64,000 nucleotides of DNA from Curtobacterium sp. VKM Ac-1395 (GCF_015350975.1 NZ_JADKRX010000002.1:718004-782003), one strand, 5' to 3'; positions 51,103 to 61,185 are shown, counted from the stretch's first letter. Notes: generated by a model not told the origin, from the letters alone. Translations and numbers: made by a program.

Positions 51103-51220
51103 CGATCCCTGGTGTCAACGGGCCGTTCTGCCTGTGTCGCCGGCCACCGGTTCCGCCGGTGGTCGCGCAGGAACAGACACCCGAGACTTCCCTCAAGCAG
51201 AGTTACGTAAGGATTTCCAC

Positions 51221-51529
51221 GTGGTTTACGCAGTAGTGCGCGCCGGCGGCCGTCAGGAGAAGGTCGAGGTCGGCACGATCCTCACCATCGATCGCAAGAA
51301 GGCCGATGACCAGGGCAACATCGAGCTCGCGCCCGTGCTCCTCGTGGACGGTGACACCATCACCTCCGCCGCGACCGACCTGGCGAAGGTGACCGTCACC
51401 GCCGAGGTGCTCGAGGACCTCCGCGGCAAGAAGGTCATCATCCAGAAGTTCAAGAACAAGACCGGTTACAAGAAGCGCCAGGGCTTCCGCGCGGACCTCA
51501 CGCGCGTCAAGGTCACGAAGATCGCGTAA
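51221..51529 (+). CDS. rplU: 50S ribosomal protein L21
   Basis: A 102-residue protein with a GTG start (51221) behind AAGGA. The sequence [24 protein letters not shown]...[23 protein letters not shown] matches bL21 over its full length, with the conserved C-terminal KKRQGFR. It binds 23S rRNA. rpmA follows after 14 nt. Confidence 0.97.
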   Translation: MVYAVVRAGGRQEKVEVGTILTIDRKKADDQGNIELAPVLLVDGDTITSAATDLAKVTVTAEVLEDLRGKKVIIQKFKNKTGYKKRQGFRADLTRVKVTKIA

Positions 51530-51543
51530 GGCGGGAGCAGACA

Positions 51544-51804
51544 ATGGCACACAAGAAGGGTGCGAGTTCCACTCGCAACGGTCGCGACTCGAACGCACAG
51601 CGCCTCGGCGTGAAGCGCTTCGGTGGCGAGGTCGTCAACGCCGGTGAGATCATCGTCCGCCAGCGTGGGACGCACTTCCACCCGGGCGCGAACGTCGGCC
51701 GCGGTGGCGACGACACGCTGTTCGCCCTGGCCGCTGGCTCGGTCGAGTTCGGCACCAAGGGTGGCCGCAAGGTCATCAACATCGTCGACGCCGTGAGCGT
51801 CTGA
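51544..51804 (+). CDS. rpmA: 50S ribosomal protein L27
   Basis: An 86-residue protein beginning [17 protein letters not shown], the usual bL27 N-terminus that reaches the peptidyl-transferase centre, then [23 protein letters not shown]. No cleavable N-terminal extension of the Firmicute type is present. Operon with rplU; a hairpin and obg follow. Confidence 0.98.
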   Translation: MAHKKGASSTRNGRDSNAQRLGVKRFGGEVVNAGEIIVRQRGTHFHPGANVGRGGDDTLFALAAGSVEFGTKGGRKVINIVDAVSV

Positions 51805-51820
51805 CGACACAGTTCTCTGG

Positions 51821-51852
51821 ATGAGGGGCGGGCCGCGTGCCTGCCCCTCATT
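51821..51852 (+). terminator. Hairpin between rpmA and obg
   Basis: ATGAGGGGC...GCCCCTCAT stem with one internal mismatch, followed by TTCGTGTTT. Possibly a partial terminator that lowers obg expression relative to the ribosomal genes. Confidence 0.65.
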
Positions 51853-51921
51853 CGTGTTTCGACGGCCCCGGCCGTCACTGGCGGCTCCGGCCGCCTCTGG
51901 TCTACGGAGAGTGAACAACCG

Positions 51922-53439
51922 ATGGCGACGTTCGTCGACGACGTGATCCTGCACCTCAGCGCGGGGAACGGCGGCAACGGATGCGTGTCCGTTCGTCGCG
52001 AGAAGTTCAAGCCACTGGCTGGTCCCGACGGCGGCAACGGCGGTGACGGCGGCGACATCGTGCTCGTCGCCGATCCGCAGGTCACCACGCTGCTCGGCTA
52101 CCACCGCTCGCCGCACCGTTCCAGCCGCAACGGCCAGCCGGGCATGGGCGACATGCGCAGCGGGATCAGCGGTGACGAGCTCGAACTCCCCGTGCCCGTC
52201 GGCACCGTGGTCTACGACGAGTCCGGCGAGGTGCTCGCGGACATGACCGAACCGGGCATGCGCATCGTCGTCGCCCAGGGCGGTCAGGGCGGTCTCGGCA
52301 ACGCCGCGCTCGCCACGACGAAGCGCAAGGCCCCCGGGTTCGCGCTCCTCGGCACCGACGGCGAGGCCAGCGACGTGCGCCTCGAGCTCAAGACGATCGC
52401 CGACGTCGCCCTGGTCGGGTACCCGAGCGCCGGCAAGTCCTCGCTCATCGCGGCCGTCTCCGCTGCGAAGCCGAAGATCGCGGACTACCCCTTCACCACG
52501 CTGACCCCGAACCTCGGCGTCGTCGAGTCCGGCGAGGTCCGCTTCACGGTCGCCGACGTCCCCGGGCTCATCGAGGGTGCGTCCGAGGGCAAGGGCCTCG
52601 GCCTCGAGTTCCTCCGCCACGTCGAGCGGTGCGAGGTCCTGCTGCACGTCATCGACTGCGCCACCCTCGACCCCGGCCGCGACCCGATCAGCGACCTCGA
52701 CGTCCTGCTCGGCGAACTCGAGCGCTACCCGGTGCCCGAGGGCCAGCTGCCGCTGCTCGAGCGCCCGCAGCTCATCGCGCTCAACAAGATCGACGTCCCC
52801 GACGCCGCCGAGCTGGCCGCGTTCGTGACCCCCGAGCTCGAGGCCCGCGGCTACCGCGTCTTCCCGATCTCCACCGCGTCGCACCAGGGCCTCCGCGAGC
52901 TGAGCTTCGCCCTCGGCGGCATCGTCGAGCAGGCCCGTCTCGCCAAGGCGGCCGAGCCGGTCCCGGAGCGCATCGTCATCCGCCCGAAGGCCGTCGACGC
53001 AAAGGGCGGCTTCACCGTCCGTGCCGAGGGCGGCGAGGAGCACCGCTTCTACCGCGTCCGCGGGTCGAAGCCGGAGCGCTGGGTGCAGCAGACCGACTTC
53101 ACCAACGAGGAGGCGATCGGCTACCTGGCCGACCGGCTCGCCAAGCTCGGTGTCGAGGACGGCCTGTTCAAGGCCGGGGCCGTCGCCGGCTCCACCGTCG
53201 TCATCGGTGGCGACGGCGGCATGATCTTCGACTGGGAGCCGACCCTGACGTCGACCGCGGAGCTCATCACGAGCGCCCGTGGCACCGACGCCCGTCTCGA
53301 CCAGTCCGGTCGGCAGACGAGCAACGAACGTCGACAGAACTACTACGAGCGGATGGACGCCAAGGCCGCCGCGCGTGCCGAGCTCGAGCAGGAGCGCAAG
53401 TCCGGCATGTGGGCCGACGACGAGGACGATCAGGACTGA
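51922..53439 (+). CDS. obg: GTPase Obg/CgtA
   Basis: A 505-residue GTPase. The N-terminal Gly-rich OBG domain ([26 protein letters not shown]...[13 protein letters not shown]), the G domain with G1 [10 protein letters not shown]3 DVPGLIEGA and G4 NKID, and a C-terminal OCT domain (residues about 345-430, present in Gram-positive Obg) are all seen. An acidic tail (DDEDDQD) ends the protein. It acts in 50S assembly and stress control. Follows rpmA and precedes proB by 7 nt. Confidence 0.97.
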   Translation: MATFVDDVILHLSAGNGGNGCVSVRREKFKPLAGPDGGNGGDGGDIVLVADPQVTTLLGYHRSPHRSSRNGQPGMGDMRSGISGDELELPVPVGTVVYDESGEVLADMTEPGMRIVVAQGGQGGLGNAALATTKRKAPGFALLGTDGEASDVRLELKTIADVALVGYPSAGKSSLIAAVSAAKPKIADYPFTTLTPNLGVVESGEVRFTVADVPGLIEGASEGKGLGLEFLRHVERCEVLLHVIDCATLDPGRDPISDLDVLLGELERYPVPEGQLPLLERPQLIALNKIDVPDAAELAAFVTPELEARGYRVFPISTASHQGLRELSFALGGIVEQARLAKAAEPVPERIVIRPKAVDAKGGFTVRAEGGEEHRFYRVRGSKPERWVQQTDFTNEEAIGYLADRLAKLGVEDGLFKAGAVAGSTVVIGGDGGMIFDWEPTLTSTAELITSARGTDARLDQSGRQTSNERRQNYYERMDAKAAARAELEQERKSGMWADDEDDQD

Positions 53440-53446
53440 CCACCGC

Positions 53447-54256
53447 ATGACCGACACGACCTCCCTCGGCCCCGTCCGCCGGCGCGCTGACCTCCCGCGC
53501 GCCCGGCGGATCGTGGTCAAGGTCGGGTCGTCATCGGTCTCGGGCGACGCCGCCGGCCAGATCGGGTCGCTCGTCGACGCCCTCGCCACCGCGTACGGCC
53601 ACGGGACCGAGGTCGTCCTGGTGTCGTCCGGTGCCATCGCGACGGGCTTCCCGTTCCTCGGGCTCGAGGGCCGACCGGACGACCTCGCCACGCAGCAGGC
53701 AGCGGCGGCCACCGGGCAGAACGTCCTGATGTTCCGGTACCAGCAGCAGCTGGACCGGCACGGTGTCGTCGCGGCGCAGATCCTGCTGACCGCCGGGGAC
53801 CTGCAGAACCCCACGCACCGTGTCAACGCGCAGCGGGCGATCGACCGGCTGCTCGCGCTGCGGGTGCTGCCGATCGTCAACGAGAACGACACCGTCGCCA
53901 CCCACGAGATCCGCTTCGGCGACAACGACCGGCTCGCGGCGCTCGTGGCGCGGCTGCTCGGTGCCGACGCCCTCGTGCTGCTCTCCGACGTCGAGGCCCT
54001 GTACACGAAGCCGCCCGAGCAGCCCGGGGCCGAGCGCATCGACGAGGTGCCGTTCGGGGACGAGCTCGCCGGGGTCACGTTCGGGACCATCGGCGCAGCC
54101 GGGGTCGGTACCGGGGGAGCGGGCACGAAGGTCGCGGCGGCACGACTGGCGGCCGAGGCGGGCACCGCTGTGCTCGTGACCGCGACGTCCCTGGTCGACC
54201 GGGCCCTGGCGGGGGAGCACGTCGGCACCTGGTTCCACTCGGGGCCGCGGGGCTGA
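53447..54256 (+). CDS. proB: Glutamate 5-kinase without PUA domain
   Basis: A 269-residue amino-acid kinase: KVGSSSVSG at the N-terminus, VSSGAIATG, NENDTVATHEIRFGDNDRLAALVA and TGGAGTKVAAARLAAEAG. It catalyses the first step of proline synthesis. The chain stops right after the kinase domain; E. coli ProB has about 100 more residues forming a PUA domain, so this is a short, kinase-only form. ATG 53447 is used; the longer frame overlaps obg. Sits 7 nt after obg, with proA downstream but with its own promoter. Confidence 0.94.
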   Translation: MTDTTSLGPVRRRADLPRARRIVVKVGSSSVSGDAAGQIGSLVDALATAYGHGTEVVLVSSGAIATGFPFLGLEGRPDDLATQQAAAATGQNVLMFRYQQQLDRHGVVAAQILLTAGDLQNPTHRVNAQRAIDRLLALRVLPIVNENDTVATHEIRFGDNDRLAALVARLLGADALVLLSDVEALYTKPPEQPGAERIDEVPFGDELAGVTFGTIGAAGVGTGGAGTKVAAARLAAEAGTAVLVTATSLVDRALAGEHVGTWFHSGPRG

Positions 54257-54274
54257 CGCTGTCGGTCCGCGGCT

Positions 54275-54335
54275 GCCGCCGTCACGCGGGTGGTGCCGGT
54301 CGCTGACCGCCGCCGTCACGCGGGTGGTGCCGGTC
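54275..54335. repeat. Direct repeat in the proA promoter region
   Basis: A 27-bp sequence beginning GCCGCCGTCACGCGGG occurs at 54275-54301 and again, identical, at 54309-54335, 34 bp apart. The second copy ends 1 bp before the proA -10 box. Confidence 0.92.
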
Positions 54336-54348
54336 CTACAATCGACCC

Positions 54349-55614
54349 ATGTCGCTGACCGCCCCCGCTCCGACCCTCACCGACAAGCTGGTGGCGGCCC
54401 GCGCCGCGGCCGGGACCCTCGCTACGGCCACCACCGCCGTCAAGGACGCCGCGCTCCTGGCCATCGCCCGGGCGGTCCGCACGGCCACCGACGACATCGT
54501 GGCGGCGAACCACCTCGACCTCGTCGCGGGTGAGGACGGCGGACTCGCCGGGGGACTCCTCGACCGGCTCCGACTCGACCCGGTCCGGATCGACGCGCTC
54601 GCAGCGGCCGTCGAACACGTCGTCGGGCTCACCGACCCCGTCGGCCAGTCCGTCCGGGGATCGGTGCTGGCGAACGGTCTGCAGCTCAGCCAGGTCCGCG
54701 TGCCGTTCGGCGTCGTCGGCGCGATCTACGAGGCCCGTCCGAACGTGACCGTCGACATCGCGAGCCTGGCGCTGAAGAGCGGCAACGCCGTCGTCCTGCG
54801 CGGGGGATCGGCAGCGGAACGCACGAACGCGGTGCTCGTGGGGGTGCTGCAGGACGCGGTCGAGTCCGTCGGGCTCCCGCGCGCGCTGGTCCAGACGATC
54901 GACGAGTTCGGCCGGGCCGGGGCGACCGAGCTGATGCGGGCCAGGGGGCTCGTCGACGTGCTCATCCCGCGGGGCGGCGCCTCGCTCATCCAGACGGTGG
55001 TCACCGAGTCGCAGGTCCCCGTGATCGAGACCGGTGCCGGGGTCGTGCACGTCTTCCTCGACGAGTCCGCGCCCCTGGCACGGTCCGTCGACATCGTCCT
55101 CAACAGCAAGGTCCAGCGGCCCAGCGTCTGCAACGCGCTCGAGACCCTGCTCGTGCACCAGGGTGCCGCCGAACGGCTCCTGCCGACGCTGGCGGACCGG
55201 CTCCGTGCGGCCGGCGTCACCCTCCGCGGTGACGACGCGACCCGGGCGATCGTGCCCGGCGTCCTCCGCGCGACAGACGTCGACTGGGCGACCGAGTCGA
55301 TGGACCTCGACCTGTCGATCCGGGTGGTGCCGGACGTCGACGCCGCCATGGCGCACATCGCGAAGTGGTCGACGCACCACACCGAGTCGATCGTGACGAA
55401 CGACGTCGACACCGCCGAGCGCTTCCTGCAGGCCGTCGACTCGGCCGTGGTGATGGTCAACGCGTCGACGCGGTTCACCGACGGCGGCGAGTTCGGGTTC
55501 GGCGCCGAGGTCGGCATCTCGACGCAGAAGCTGCACGCGCGGGGGCCGATGGGGCTGCCGGAACTCACCAGCACGAAGTGGGTCGTGCGCGGACAGGGTC
55601 AGATCCGCGGCTAG
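54349..55614 (+). CDS. proA: Gamma-glutamyl phosphate reductase
   Basis: A 421-residue aldehyde-dehydrogenase-like enzyme. Catalytic Cys in RPSVCNALET (about residue 260), NADPH-binding segments GAIYEARPNVTVD and LKSGNAVVLRGGSAA, and the C-terminal TDGGEFGFGAEVGISTQKLHARGPMGL. Second step of proline synthesis. A near-consensus -10 TACAAT at 54337-54342 lies exactly 6 nt before the ATG with no ribosome site between, so the transcript is probably leaderless and separate from proB. Confidence 0.97.
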   Translation: MSLTAPAPTLTDKLVAARAAAGTLATATTAVKDAALLAIARAVRTATDDIVAANHLDLVAGEDGGLAGGLLDRLRLDPVRIDALAAAVEHVVGLTDPVGQSVRGSVLANGLQLSQVRVPFGVVGAIYEARPNVTVDIASLALKSGNAVVLRGGSAAERTNAVLVGVLQDAVESVGLPRALVQTIDEFGRAGATELMRARGLVDVLIPRGGASLIQTVVTESQVPVIETGAGVVHVFLDESAPLARSVDIVLNSKVQRPSVCNALETLLVHQGAAERLLPTLADRLRAAGVTLRGDDATRAIVPGVLRATDVDWATESMDLDLSIRVVPDVDAAMAHIAKWSTHHTESIVTNDVDTAERFLQAVDSAVVMVNASTRFTDGGEFGFGAEVGISTQKLHARGPMGLPELTSTKWVVRGQGQIRG

Positions 55615-55655
55615 ACTGGCCCACAGTCTTCCTCGACCGATCGGAGCACCGCACC

Positions 55656-55856
55656 ATGACCCTCCTCGCTGAAGCCGCCGAGAACGCCTCGTCGGTCCCC
55701 GCGTTCATCTTCCCGGTCGTGGCTGCTGCGTTCTTCGCCTTCCTCGGTTTCGTCACGTGGTCCTTCCGCGACATCGCGTACCGCCACTCGAACAAGTTCG
55801 AGGCCACCCGCACCCACGAGACCGGTGTGGACGAGTACGGCCACACCAAGATCTGA
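55656..55856 (+). CDS. Small single-pass membrane protein between proA and nadD
   Basis: A 66-residue protein; ATG 55656 with CGGAG upstream. One hydrophobic helix ([22 protein letters not shown]) is followed by [11 protein letters not shown] and a polar tail ([13 protein letters not shown]). No known domain recognised; the position between proA and nadD and the clear ribosome site argue that it is real. Confidence 0.75.
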   Translation: MTLLAEAAENASSVPAFIFPVVAAAFFAFLGFVTWSFRDIAYRHSNKFEATRTHETGVDEYGHTKI

Positions 55857-55867
55857 CGCGCCGCTCC

Positions 55868-56467
55868 ATGCTCGAGAGCTCGGGGCGGCCCCGCATCGGT
55901 GTGATGGGCGGCACGTTCGACCCCATCCACCACGGCCACCTCGTCGCGGCGTCCGAAGTCGCCAGGTCGTTCGACCTCGACGAAGTCGTCTTCGTCCCCA
56001 CCGGACAGCCCTACATGAAGTCCCGGGTCACCGATGCGGAGCACCGCTACCTGATGACGGTCATCGCGACCGCGTCGAACCCGATGTTCACCGTCAGCCG
56101 CGTGGACATCGACCGTCCCGGCCCGACCTACACGGTCGACACCCTCCAGGACCTGCACGAACAACGCCCTGACGCGCAGCTCGTCTTCATCTCGGGCGCA
56201 GACGCCGTCCAGCAGATCGTCGACTGGAAAGACCACGATGGTCTTTGGGACCTGGCACACTTCGTCGCCGTCACCCGTCCCGGCCACAACCTGAGCATCA
56301 CCGGGCTCCCCGAGCGTGACGTCAGTCTGCTCGAAGTCCCGGCGCTGGCGATATCCTCGACCGACTGTCGTGACCGGGTCCGACAGGGCAACCCTGTCTG
56401 GTACCTGGTTCCCGACGGTGTCGTCCAGTACATCACCAAGCACCACCTGTATCGGAGCGTTGCATGA
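55868..56467 (+). CDS. nadD: Nicotinate-nucleotide adenylyltransferase
   Basis: A 199-residue nucleotidyltransferase. [18 protein letters not shown] carries the HxGH motif, and ISSTDCRDR near the C-terminus is the ISSTxxR motif. It joins AMP to nicotinate mononucleotide in NAD synthesis. ATG 55868 is used; a start at the later GVMGG Met is less likely because ESSGRPRIG precedes in the family. Next gene overlaps by ATGA. Confidence 0.96.
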   Translation: MLESSGRPRIGVMGGTFDPIHHGHLVAASEVARSFDLDEVVFVPTGQPYMKSRVTDAEHRYLMTVIATASNPMFTVSRVDIDRPGPTYTVDTLQDLHEQRPDAQLVFISGADAVQQIVDWKDHDGLWDLAHFVAVTRPGHNLSITGLPERDVSLLEVPALAISSTDCRDRVRQGNPVWYLVPDGVVQYITKHHLYRSVA

Positions 56468-57987
56468 GTCCGTCCGACGCGCAGCCGCCCCTGTCGCGGC
56501 GCCAGGCGCGCGAGCGAGAGCGCGCAGCCTCGGCCGGGGGCCAGCCCGTGACCCCGCCGCCGACCGTGGCCGCCCCCCAGCCCACCTCCGTCGACGGCGC
56601 ACGCCGTCGGCCGGGTTCCCATGTCGCACCGGCGGCGCCCGGTCCCGCGCAGTCCGCCGGACCGGTCGTGCCGTCAGCGCCGACCTCGTCCGCCGGCGTG
56701 CCGGACCAGCCGCCAGCCTCCGCGACGGAGATCGTGCCGGGGTCGGGCGGTCTCACCCGCCGCCAGATCCGCCAGATGCGCGCTGCCGAGGGGCAGGCCA
56801 CCGGCCCGGTCCCGCTGCGCAACCCGGCACCCCAGTCGTCCGACCGCACCGTGCAGGACGTGCTCGGCACGGTCGCCGAGCTGCAGGGCGACCAGGGCGG
56901 CACCACACCGCCGACCGCTCCTGCCGGGTTCGCCGGTGCGACCGCTCCCGCGTCCCCGACGCACGAGGACGATGTCGCCGCCCCGTCGACGCCCGCTCCG
57001 GCCCCGGCATCGCTCCCGGACCCCGCGGCCGAACCGTCGGACTGGCAGGAACCCTCCACCGAGACCACGCACCTCGAGGCAGCTGCGGTCGAGCAGGCCA
57101 CCGCGGCCGACGGGTCGCCGGATGCGCTCGAACCCCTCGAGGAAGCCGCCGCACACGCCGAGGAACCCCGACGCCACCGGTCGACCTGGGCGCCCCAGGC
57201 CGGCGACGCCCCGTCGGACGATGCCCCGTCCTTCGACGACCAGCGCGACGCGAGCACCGACCACGGCTCCGACACCGACGGTCCAGTCGAGTTGCCGGCC
57301 GGCCTCATGACGGACACCTCGGCAGCGCCGGAGCCCGCCGCGGCGACGCCCGGGGTGTTCCCGCTGTCCCTCGACGAGGACGACACCAACGAGGTACCGG
57401 TCCAGCACGACGAGCGTCCCGCCTCGGCTGACGCGTCGGCGCAGCAGTCGGCTCCCGGGGTGGCCTTCATCCGCCCGCCCGAGCCGAAGCCGATGACGAC
57501 CACGTTAGCCACGCCCGTCGGACACTGGTCCACGCAGGCGCACGACTCGAACGACACCGAGGTCCACGACGAGGCGACCGGCATCCGTCGGGTCGCCGAG
57601 ACGGGCTCGAACGCGATCATCCTGCCGAACTCGGCGCTGGCGGACCCCACGGGTGCGCTGAACGCGACGGGCGAGGTCATCCTGACCGGCTCGATCGACC
57701 TGCCGGCGTCCCTGTCCTCGACCGGGTCGCACCGGCCGATCGACGGCGCCGAGGTGGACCGACTGCTCGAGCAGCACGACGAGCAGCCCGAGACGGACGC
57801 CAGCCCCGTGCGGGCGAGCCGTGCGGTGTCGAGCCACACGTCGACGCGGCAGGTGGTCCTCGCGGCCGCCAAGCCGAAGGAGTCGCGGGTGCCGATGATC
57901 CTCGGCTTCACCGTCGGCGGCGTGTGTGTCGCTGCCGCCACCGTCATCGTCGTGGCGCTGGTCTCGACCAACTTCTTCGGGTCCTGA
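56464..57987 (+). CDS. Large disordered protein with C-terminal membrane anchor
   Basis: A 507-residue protein, ATG overlapping the nadD stop. It is Pro/Ala/Asp/Glu-rich throughout, with two related basic motifs, [12 protein letters not shown] (about residue 10) and [13 protein letters not shown] (about residue 98), and one C-terminal helix ([28 protein letters not shown]). With no N-terminal signal it would be a tail-anchored cytoplasmic protein. Genes of this kind lie between nadD and rsfS in related genomes, but I know no function. Confidence 0.7.
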   Translation: MSPSDAQPPLSRRQARERERAASAGGQPVTPPPTVAAPQPTSVDGARRRPGSHVAPAAPGPAQSAGPVVPSAPTSSAGVPDQPPASATEIVPGSGGLTRRQIRQMRAAEGQATGPVPLRNPAPQSSDRTVQDVLGTVAELQGDQGGTTPPTAPAGFAGATAPASPTHEDDVAAPSTPAPAPASLPDPAAEPSDWQEPSTETTHLEAAAVEQATAADGSPDALEPLEEAAAHAEEPRRHRSTWAPQAGDAPSDDAPSFDDQRDASTDHGSDTDGPVELPAGLMTDTSAAPEPAAATPGVFPLSLDEDDTNEVPVQHDERPASADASAQQSAPGVAFIRPPEPKPMTTTLATPVGHWSTQAHDSNDTEVHDEATGIRRVAETGSNAIILPNSALADPTGALNATGEVILTGSIDLPASLSSTGSHRPIDGAEVDRLLEQHDEQPETDASPVRASRAVSSHTSTRQVVLAAAKPKESRVPMILGFTVGGVCVAAATVIVVALVSTNFFGS

Positions 57988-58107
57988 CGTCCGCGTCCTC
58001 CCACTCGTGTCGACCCCCGCGGTCGACCACCCCGCGCCGCCGTCGGTGGCGTGGCTTATGATCGTGTCCCGTCCGGTGTCCTGCCGGATGACAACCGGAA
58101 GGACTCC

Positions 58108-58503
58108 GTGACCGCTTCCACCCGTGCTCTGGAACTCGTGCAGGTCGCCGCCGGCGCCGCCGACGCCAAGCAGGCCGAGGACCTCGTGGCCCTCGACGTG
58201 ACCGGCCCGCTGCAGCTGACCGACGTGTTCCTCCTCGCCACCGGGCGCAACGAGCGCAACGTGATGGCCATCGCCGACGAGGTCGAGGACCGCATGCTGC
58301 AGGCCGGCGCCAAGACGCTCCGCCGCGAAGGCCGGAGCGAGGGCCGCTGGGTCCTCATCGACTTCGGCGACATCGTCGTGCACGTCTTCCACGAGGAAGA
58401 CCGCCAGTACTACTCGCTCGAGCGCCTCTGGTCGGACTGCCCGACCATCCCGCTCGACGTCGTCACCGCGACCACCCCGGCGGAGACCCCGGCCGACGCC
58501 TGA
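58108..58503 (+). CDS. rsfS: Ribosomal silencing factor RsfS
   Basis: A 131-residue protein with a GTG start (58108) behind GGAAGGA. Motifs ALDVTGPLQLTDVFLLATGRNERNVMAIADEVEDRML and GRWVLIDFGDIVVHVFHEEDRQYYSLERLW are those of RsfS/Iojap. It binds L14 and blocks subunit joining during starvation. A TATGAT -10 lies near 58056, giving a leader of about 45 nt. Confidence 0.95.
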   Translation: MTASTRALELVQVAAGAADAKQAEDLVALDVTGPLQLTDVFLLATGRNERNVMAIADEVEDRMLQAGAKTLRREGRSEGRWVLIDFGDIVVHVFHEEDRQYYSLERLWSDCPTIPLDVVTATTPAETPADA

Positions 58504-58611
58504 CGCCGACGCGCCCGGGGTGCCATCGCGATTTCGCTCCCCGGGTCGGCCATGGTGTACGCTTCACTGGTGCCTCGGGGGAACCCGGGGAACGCAGCAA
58601 CACCGGATCAT

Positions 58612-58684
58612 GGGTCTGTGGCGCAGCTGGTAGCGCACCTGCATGGCATGCAGGGGGTCAGGGGTTCGAGTCCCCTCAGATCCA
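58612..58684 (+). tRNA. tRNA-Ala (anticodon GGC)
   Basis: Acceptor GGGTCTG/CAGATCC contains the G3-U70 wobble pair that defines tRNA-Ala. Anticodon stem CCTGC/GCAGG, loop ATGGCAT giving GGC; TΨC arm GGGGTTCGAGTCCCC. CCA is not encoded (ACCCA follows). Confidence 0.96.
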
Positions 58685-58689
58685 CCCAC

Positions 58690-58723
58690 GAAGCCCCGCT
58701 CTCCTCACGGAGGGCGGGGCTTC
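58690..58723 (+). terminator. Terminator after tRNA-Ala
   Basis: GAAGCCCCGC and TCTCC pair with GGAGG and GCGGGGCTTC around TCAC. Confidence 0.85.
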
Positions 58724-58781
58724 ACTCGTTCCGGGCCGACGTCCCCACTGGCGGATGCCGCCCGTTCGCTACGCTGAGCGC

Positions 58782-59705
58782 ATGAGCAACGACGCCCCCC
58801 TCTCCGGCACGCAGCTGTCCATCGCCGCCGCCGGGTACACCGCCGAGATCGCCACCGTGGGAGCCACGCTCCGCGCACTCCGGCAGGGGGACCGCGACCT
58901 CGTCGTCCCGTTCGAGGCAGACCAGGTCCGCCCGGTGTTCCGCGGTGCCGTCCTCGCTCCGTGGCCGAACCGCGTGGTCGACGGGCGCTACACCTTCGAC
59001 GGGCAGGACCACGAGCTCGCCCTCTCCGAACCGAAGCGCTCGCACGCCCTGCACGGTCTGGTCGCATGGGTGGACTTCGCGGTCGGAGAGCACGAAGCGG
59101 ACCGGGTCACCCTGACGACCACCGTCCCCGCGCAGGAGGGCTACCCCTTCCGCGTCGTCGTGCACGTGGAGTACCGCCTCGACGCCGAGGGCCTCCACAC
59201 GACGGTGACCGGCACGAACACCGGCGACCGCCCGACTCCGTGGGGGACGGGCCCGCACCCGTACCTCTCCGCGGGCGCCGGGAGCGTCGACGACTGGACG
59301 CTGACCCTGCCCGCCGCCGAGGTGCTCGAGGTCACCGAGGACCGGCTGGTGCCGACGGAGCTCGTCCCCGTGCACGACGAGTTCGACCTCCGCACGGCGA
59401 CGCTCATCGGGCCGCGGTTCATCGACCACGCCTTCACCGGCTTCGACCGCGACGCCGACGGCACCGCCGCGATCACCGTCACCGCCGCCGACGGGCACGG
59501 CGTCCGCGTGGCCTTCGGCCCGGAGTGCGGGTGGGCCCAGGTGCACACCGCCGACCACGTCGTGCCGGAGTACCACCGCTCGGGCCTCGCGGTCGAGCCG
59601 ATGACCTGCGCGCCCGACGCGTTCAACGCGGGCGAGGACCGTGGCCTGGTCGTGCTCGCCCCCGGCGCCGCACACGCGGCCGCATGGACGATCGCGGCCG
59701 TCTGA
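58782..59705 (+). CDS. Aldose-1-epimerase family protein
   Basis: A 307-residue protein with the GalM-type beta-supersandwich. Recognisable are APWPNRVVDGRYTFDGQDHEL, HALHGLV (catalytic His segment), GTGPHPYL (second His) and the C-terminal GLAVEPMTCAPDAFN with the catalytic Glu. It interconverts alpha and beta sugars. ATG 58782 follows TACGCT by 6 nt with no ribosome site, so probably leaderless. The 3' end overlaps pabB by 22 nt. Confidence 0.92.
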   Translation: MSNDAPLSGTQLSIAAAGYTAEIATVGATLRALRQGDRDLVVPFEADQVRPVFRGAVLAPWPNRVVDGRYTFDGQDHELALSEPKRSHALHGLVAWVDFAVGEHEADRVTLTTTVPAQEGYPFRVVVHVEYRLDAEGLHTTVTGTNTGDRPTPWGTGPHPYLSAGAGSVDDWTLTLPAAEVLEVTEDRLVPTELVPVHDEFDLRTATLIGPRFIDHAFTGFDRDADGTAAITVTAADGHGVRVAFGPECGWAQVHTADHVVPEYHRSGLAVEPMTCAPDAFNAGEDRGLVVLAPGAAHAAAWTIAAV

Positions 59706-61180
59706 GGATCGAGTCCCGTCAGGTCGACGGGGTCGACCTGACGTCCCTCGTCCGATCGGAGGAGGGCGACCTCGTCTGGTTCGACTCCGCCCTGCCCGAC
59801 GGTGCGCCCGAATCGGCAGCCGGCAGGGCACGGTGGTCCGTCGTCGCCCCGTGCGACGGCCCCTTTGCCGTCCGGTTCCGCCACCAGGCCCGGTCTGCCG
59901 TCATCGACGTCTCGGCACCGGCACGATCGTGGTTCGGCATCGACCGATCGGAGGACCGTCCCGCGTTCGCCGTCCTCGACGACCTGCTCGCCGCCACCCC
60001 GCACCTCGACGAACCCCTCGCCGGTCTCGGGTTCGCGCTCGGGTGGGTCGGTTTCCTCGGCTACGAGCTCGGCCGCGAGTCCGGCGGCCCCGACCGGACC
60101 GCCGACGGCCACGCGGACGCCGACCTGCGGTTCGTCGACCGTGCCGTCGTCGTCCGGAACGACGGTGCGGCGTGGGCACTCGCCCTGGTGAGCGACGCCG
60201 AACCGGCAGCCAGCGCCGCCAACCGGGCATGGCTCGACACGGTGGCCGCCCCGGCACCGGTGGCCGACGTCGCGGACTTTCCCCTGAGCATCCCGGGCGG
60301 GTCGGCGGCGACCGGACGCGTGTCGCGCGCCGCGTACGAGACCGCGGTCGACGCGTGCCGCGCCGAGATCCGCGAGGGGAACGCGTTCCAGGTCTGTCTC
60401 ACCACCGCCTTCGCCCTGCCCACCGACGGGCAGGAGGCTCGGGTCGGTTCCGCCACGGACCCGCAGCTCGACGAGTACCTGCGGATGCGCGCGGCCGACC
60501 CGGTGCCGTTCGGGGCGTACCTGCGGCTCGGACCGCTGCGGGTGGCGAGCCGGTCGCCGGAGCGGTTCCTGCGGATCGACGCGGACGGCGGGGTGCTCGC
60601 CGAGCCGATCAAGGGGACGCGGCGACGGCTCGAGGACCCCGAGGCGGACGCGGCTGTCCGTGACGAACTGGCGGCGAGCGTCAAGGACCGCGCGGAGAAC
60701 GTGATGATCGTCGACCTGTTGCGGAACGACCTGCTGCGGACGGCGACGCCCGGGTCGGTGCACGTCGATCGGTTGTGCGACGTCGAGACGTACGCGAGCG
60801 TGCACCAGATGGTGTCGACGATCGGTGCCGTGGTGCCGGAGGGGACCTCGCGGGCGGCGGTGGTGCGGGCGGCGTTCCCGCCCGGGTCCATGACCGGTGC
60901 GCCCAAGATCAGTGCGATGGCCATCTCCGACCGGTTGGAGGATGTGCCACGCGGGGTTTACTCGGGCGCGATCGGGTACTTCTCGGCGAGCGGTGCAGCG
61001 GATCTGTCGGTGGCCATCCGGACACTGGTGACGGTGGTCCGTGCGGACGGCGTGCGGTCACGGACGCTCGGAGCCGGTGGCGCGGTGACCTGGTCCTCGG
61101 TCGCGCAGGACGAGGCAGACGAGGTCGAGACGAAGACCCGCTCGGTCCTGGGGAGCGTGGGGGCGTCGGCGTCCTGGTGA
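59684..61180 (+). CDS. pabB: Aminodeoxychorismate synthase component I
   Basis: A 498-residue chorismate-binding enzyme. The conserved core has RCAEIREGNAFQVCLTT-type sequence (CRAEIREGNAFQVCL), LAEPIKGTRRR with the Lys typical of PabB/TrpE, ENVMIVDLLRNDL and FPPGSMTGAPKISAM. Makes aminodeoxychorismate for p-aminobenzoate and folate. ATG 59684 lies inside the epimerase end; the long upstream open frame is shadow. No pabA or pabC is adjacent. An anthranilate synthase is less likely because trp genes are absent. Confidence 0.92.
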   Translation: MDDRGRLRIESRQVDGVDLTSLVRSEEGDLVWFDSALPDGAPESAAGRARWSVVAPCDGPFAVRFRHQARSAVIDVSAPARSWFGIDRSEDRPAFAVLDDLLAATPHLDEPLAGLGFALGWVGFLGYELGRESGGPDRTADGHADADLRFVDRAVVVRNDGAAWALALVSDAEPAASAANRAWLDTVAAPAPVADVADFPLSIPGGSAATGRVSRAAYETAVDACRAEIREGNAFQVCLTTAFALPTDGQEARVGSATDPQLDEYLRMRAADPVPFGAYLRLGPLRVASRSPERFLRIDADGGVLAEPIKGTRRRLEDPEADAAVRDELAASVKDRAENVMIVDLLRNDLLRTATPGSVHVDRLCDVETYASVHQMVSTIGAVVPEGTSRAAVVRAAFPPGSMTGAPKISAMAISDRLEDVPRGVYSGAIGYFSASGAADLSVAIRTLVTVVRADGVRSRTLGAGGAVTWSSVAQDEADEVETKTRSVLGSVGASASW

Positions 61181-61185
61181 ACTGA

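Noticed and set aside
51466..54285. 939-codon minus-strand frame opposite rplU, rpmA, obg and proB
   Set aside because: Shadow of four conserved genes.
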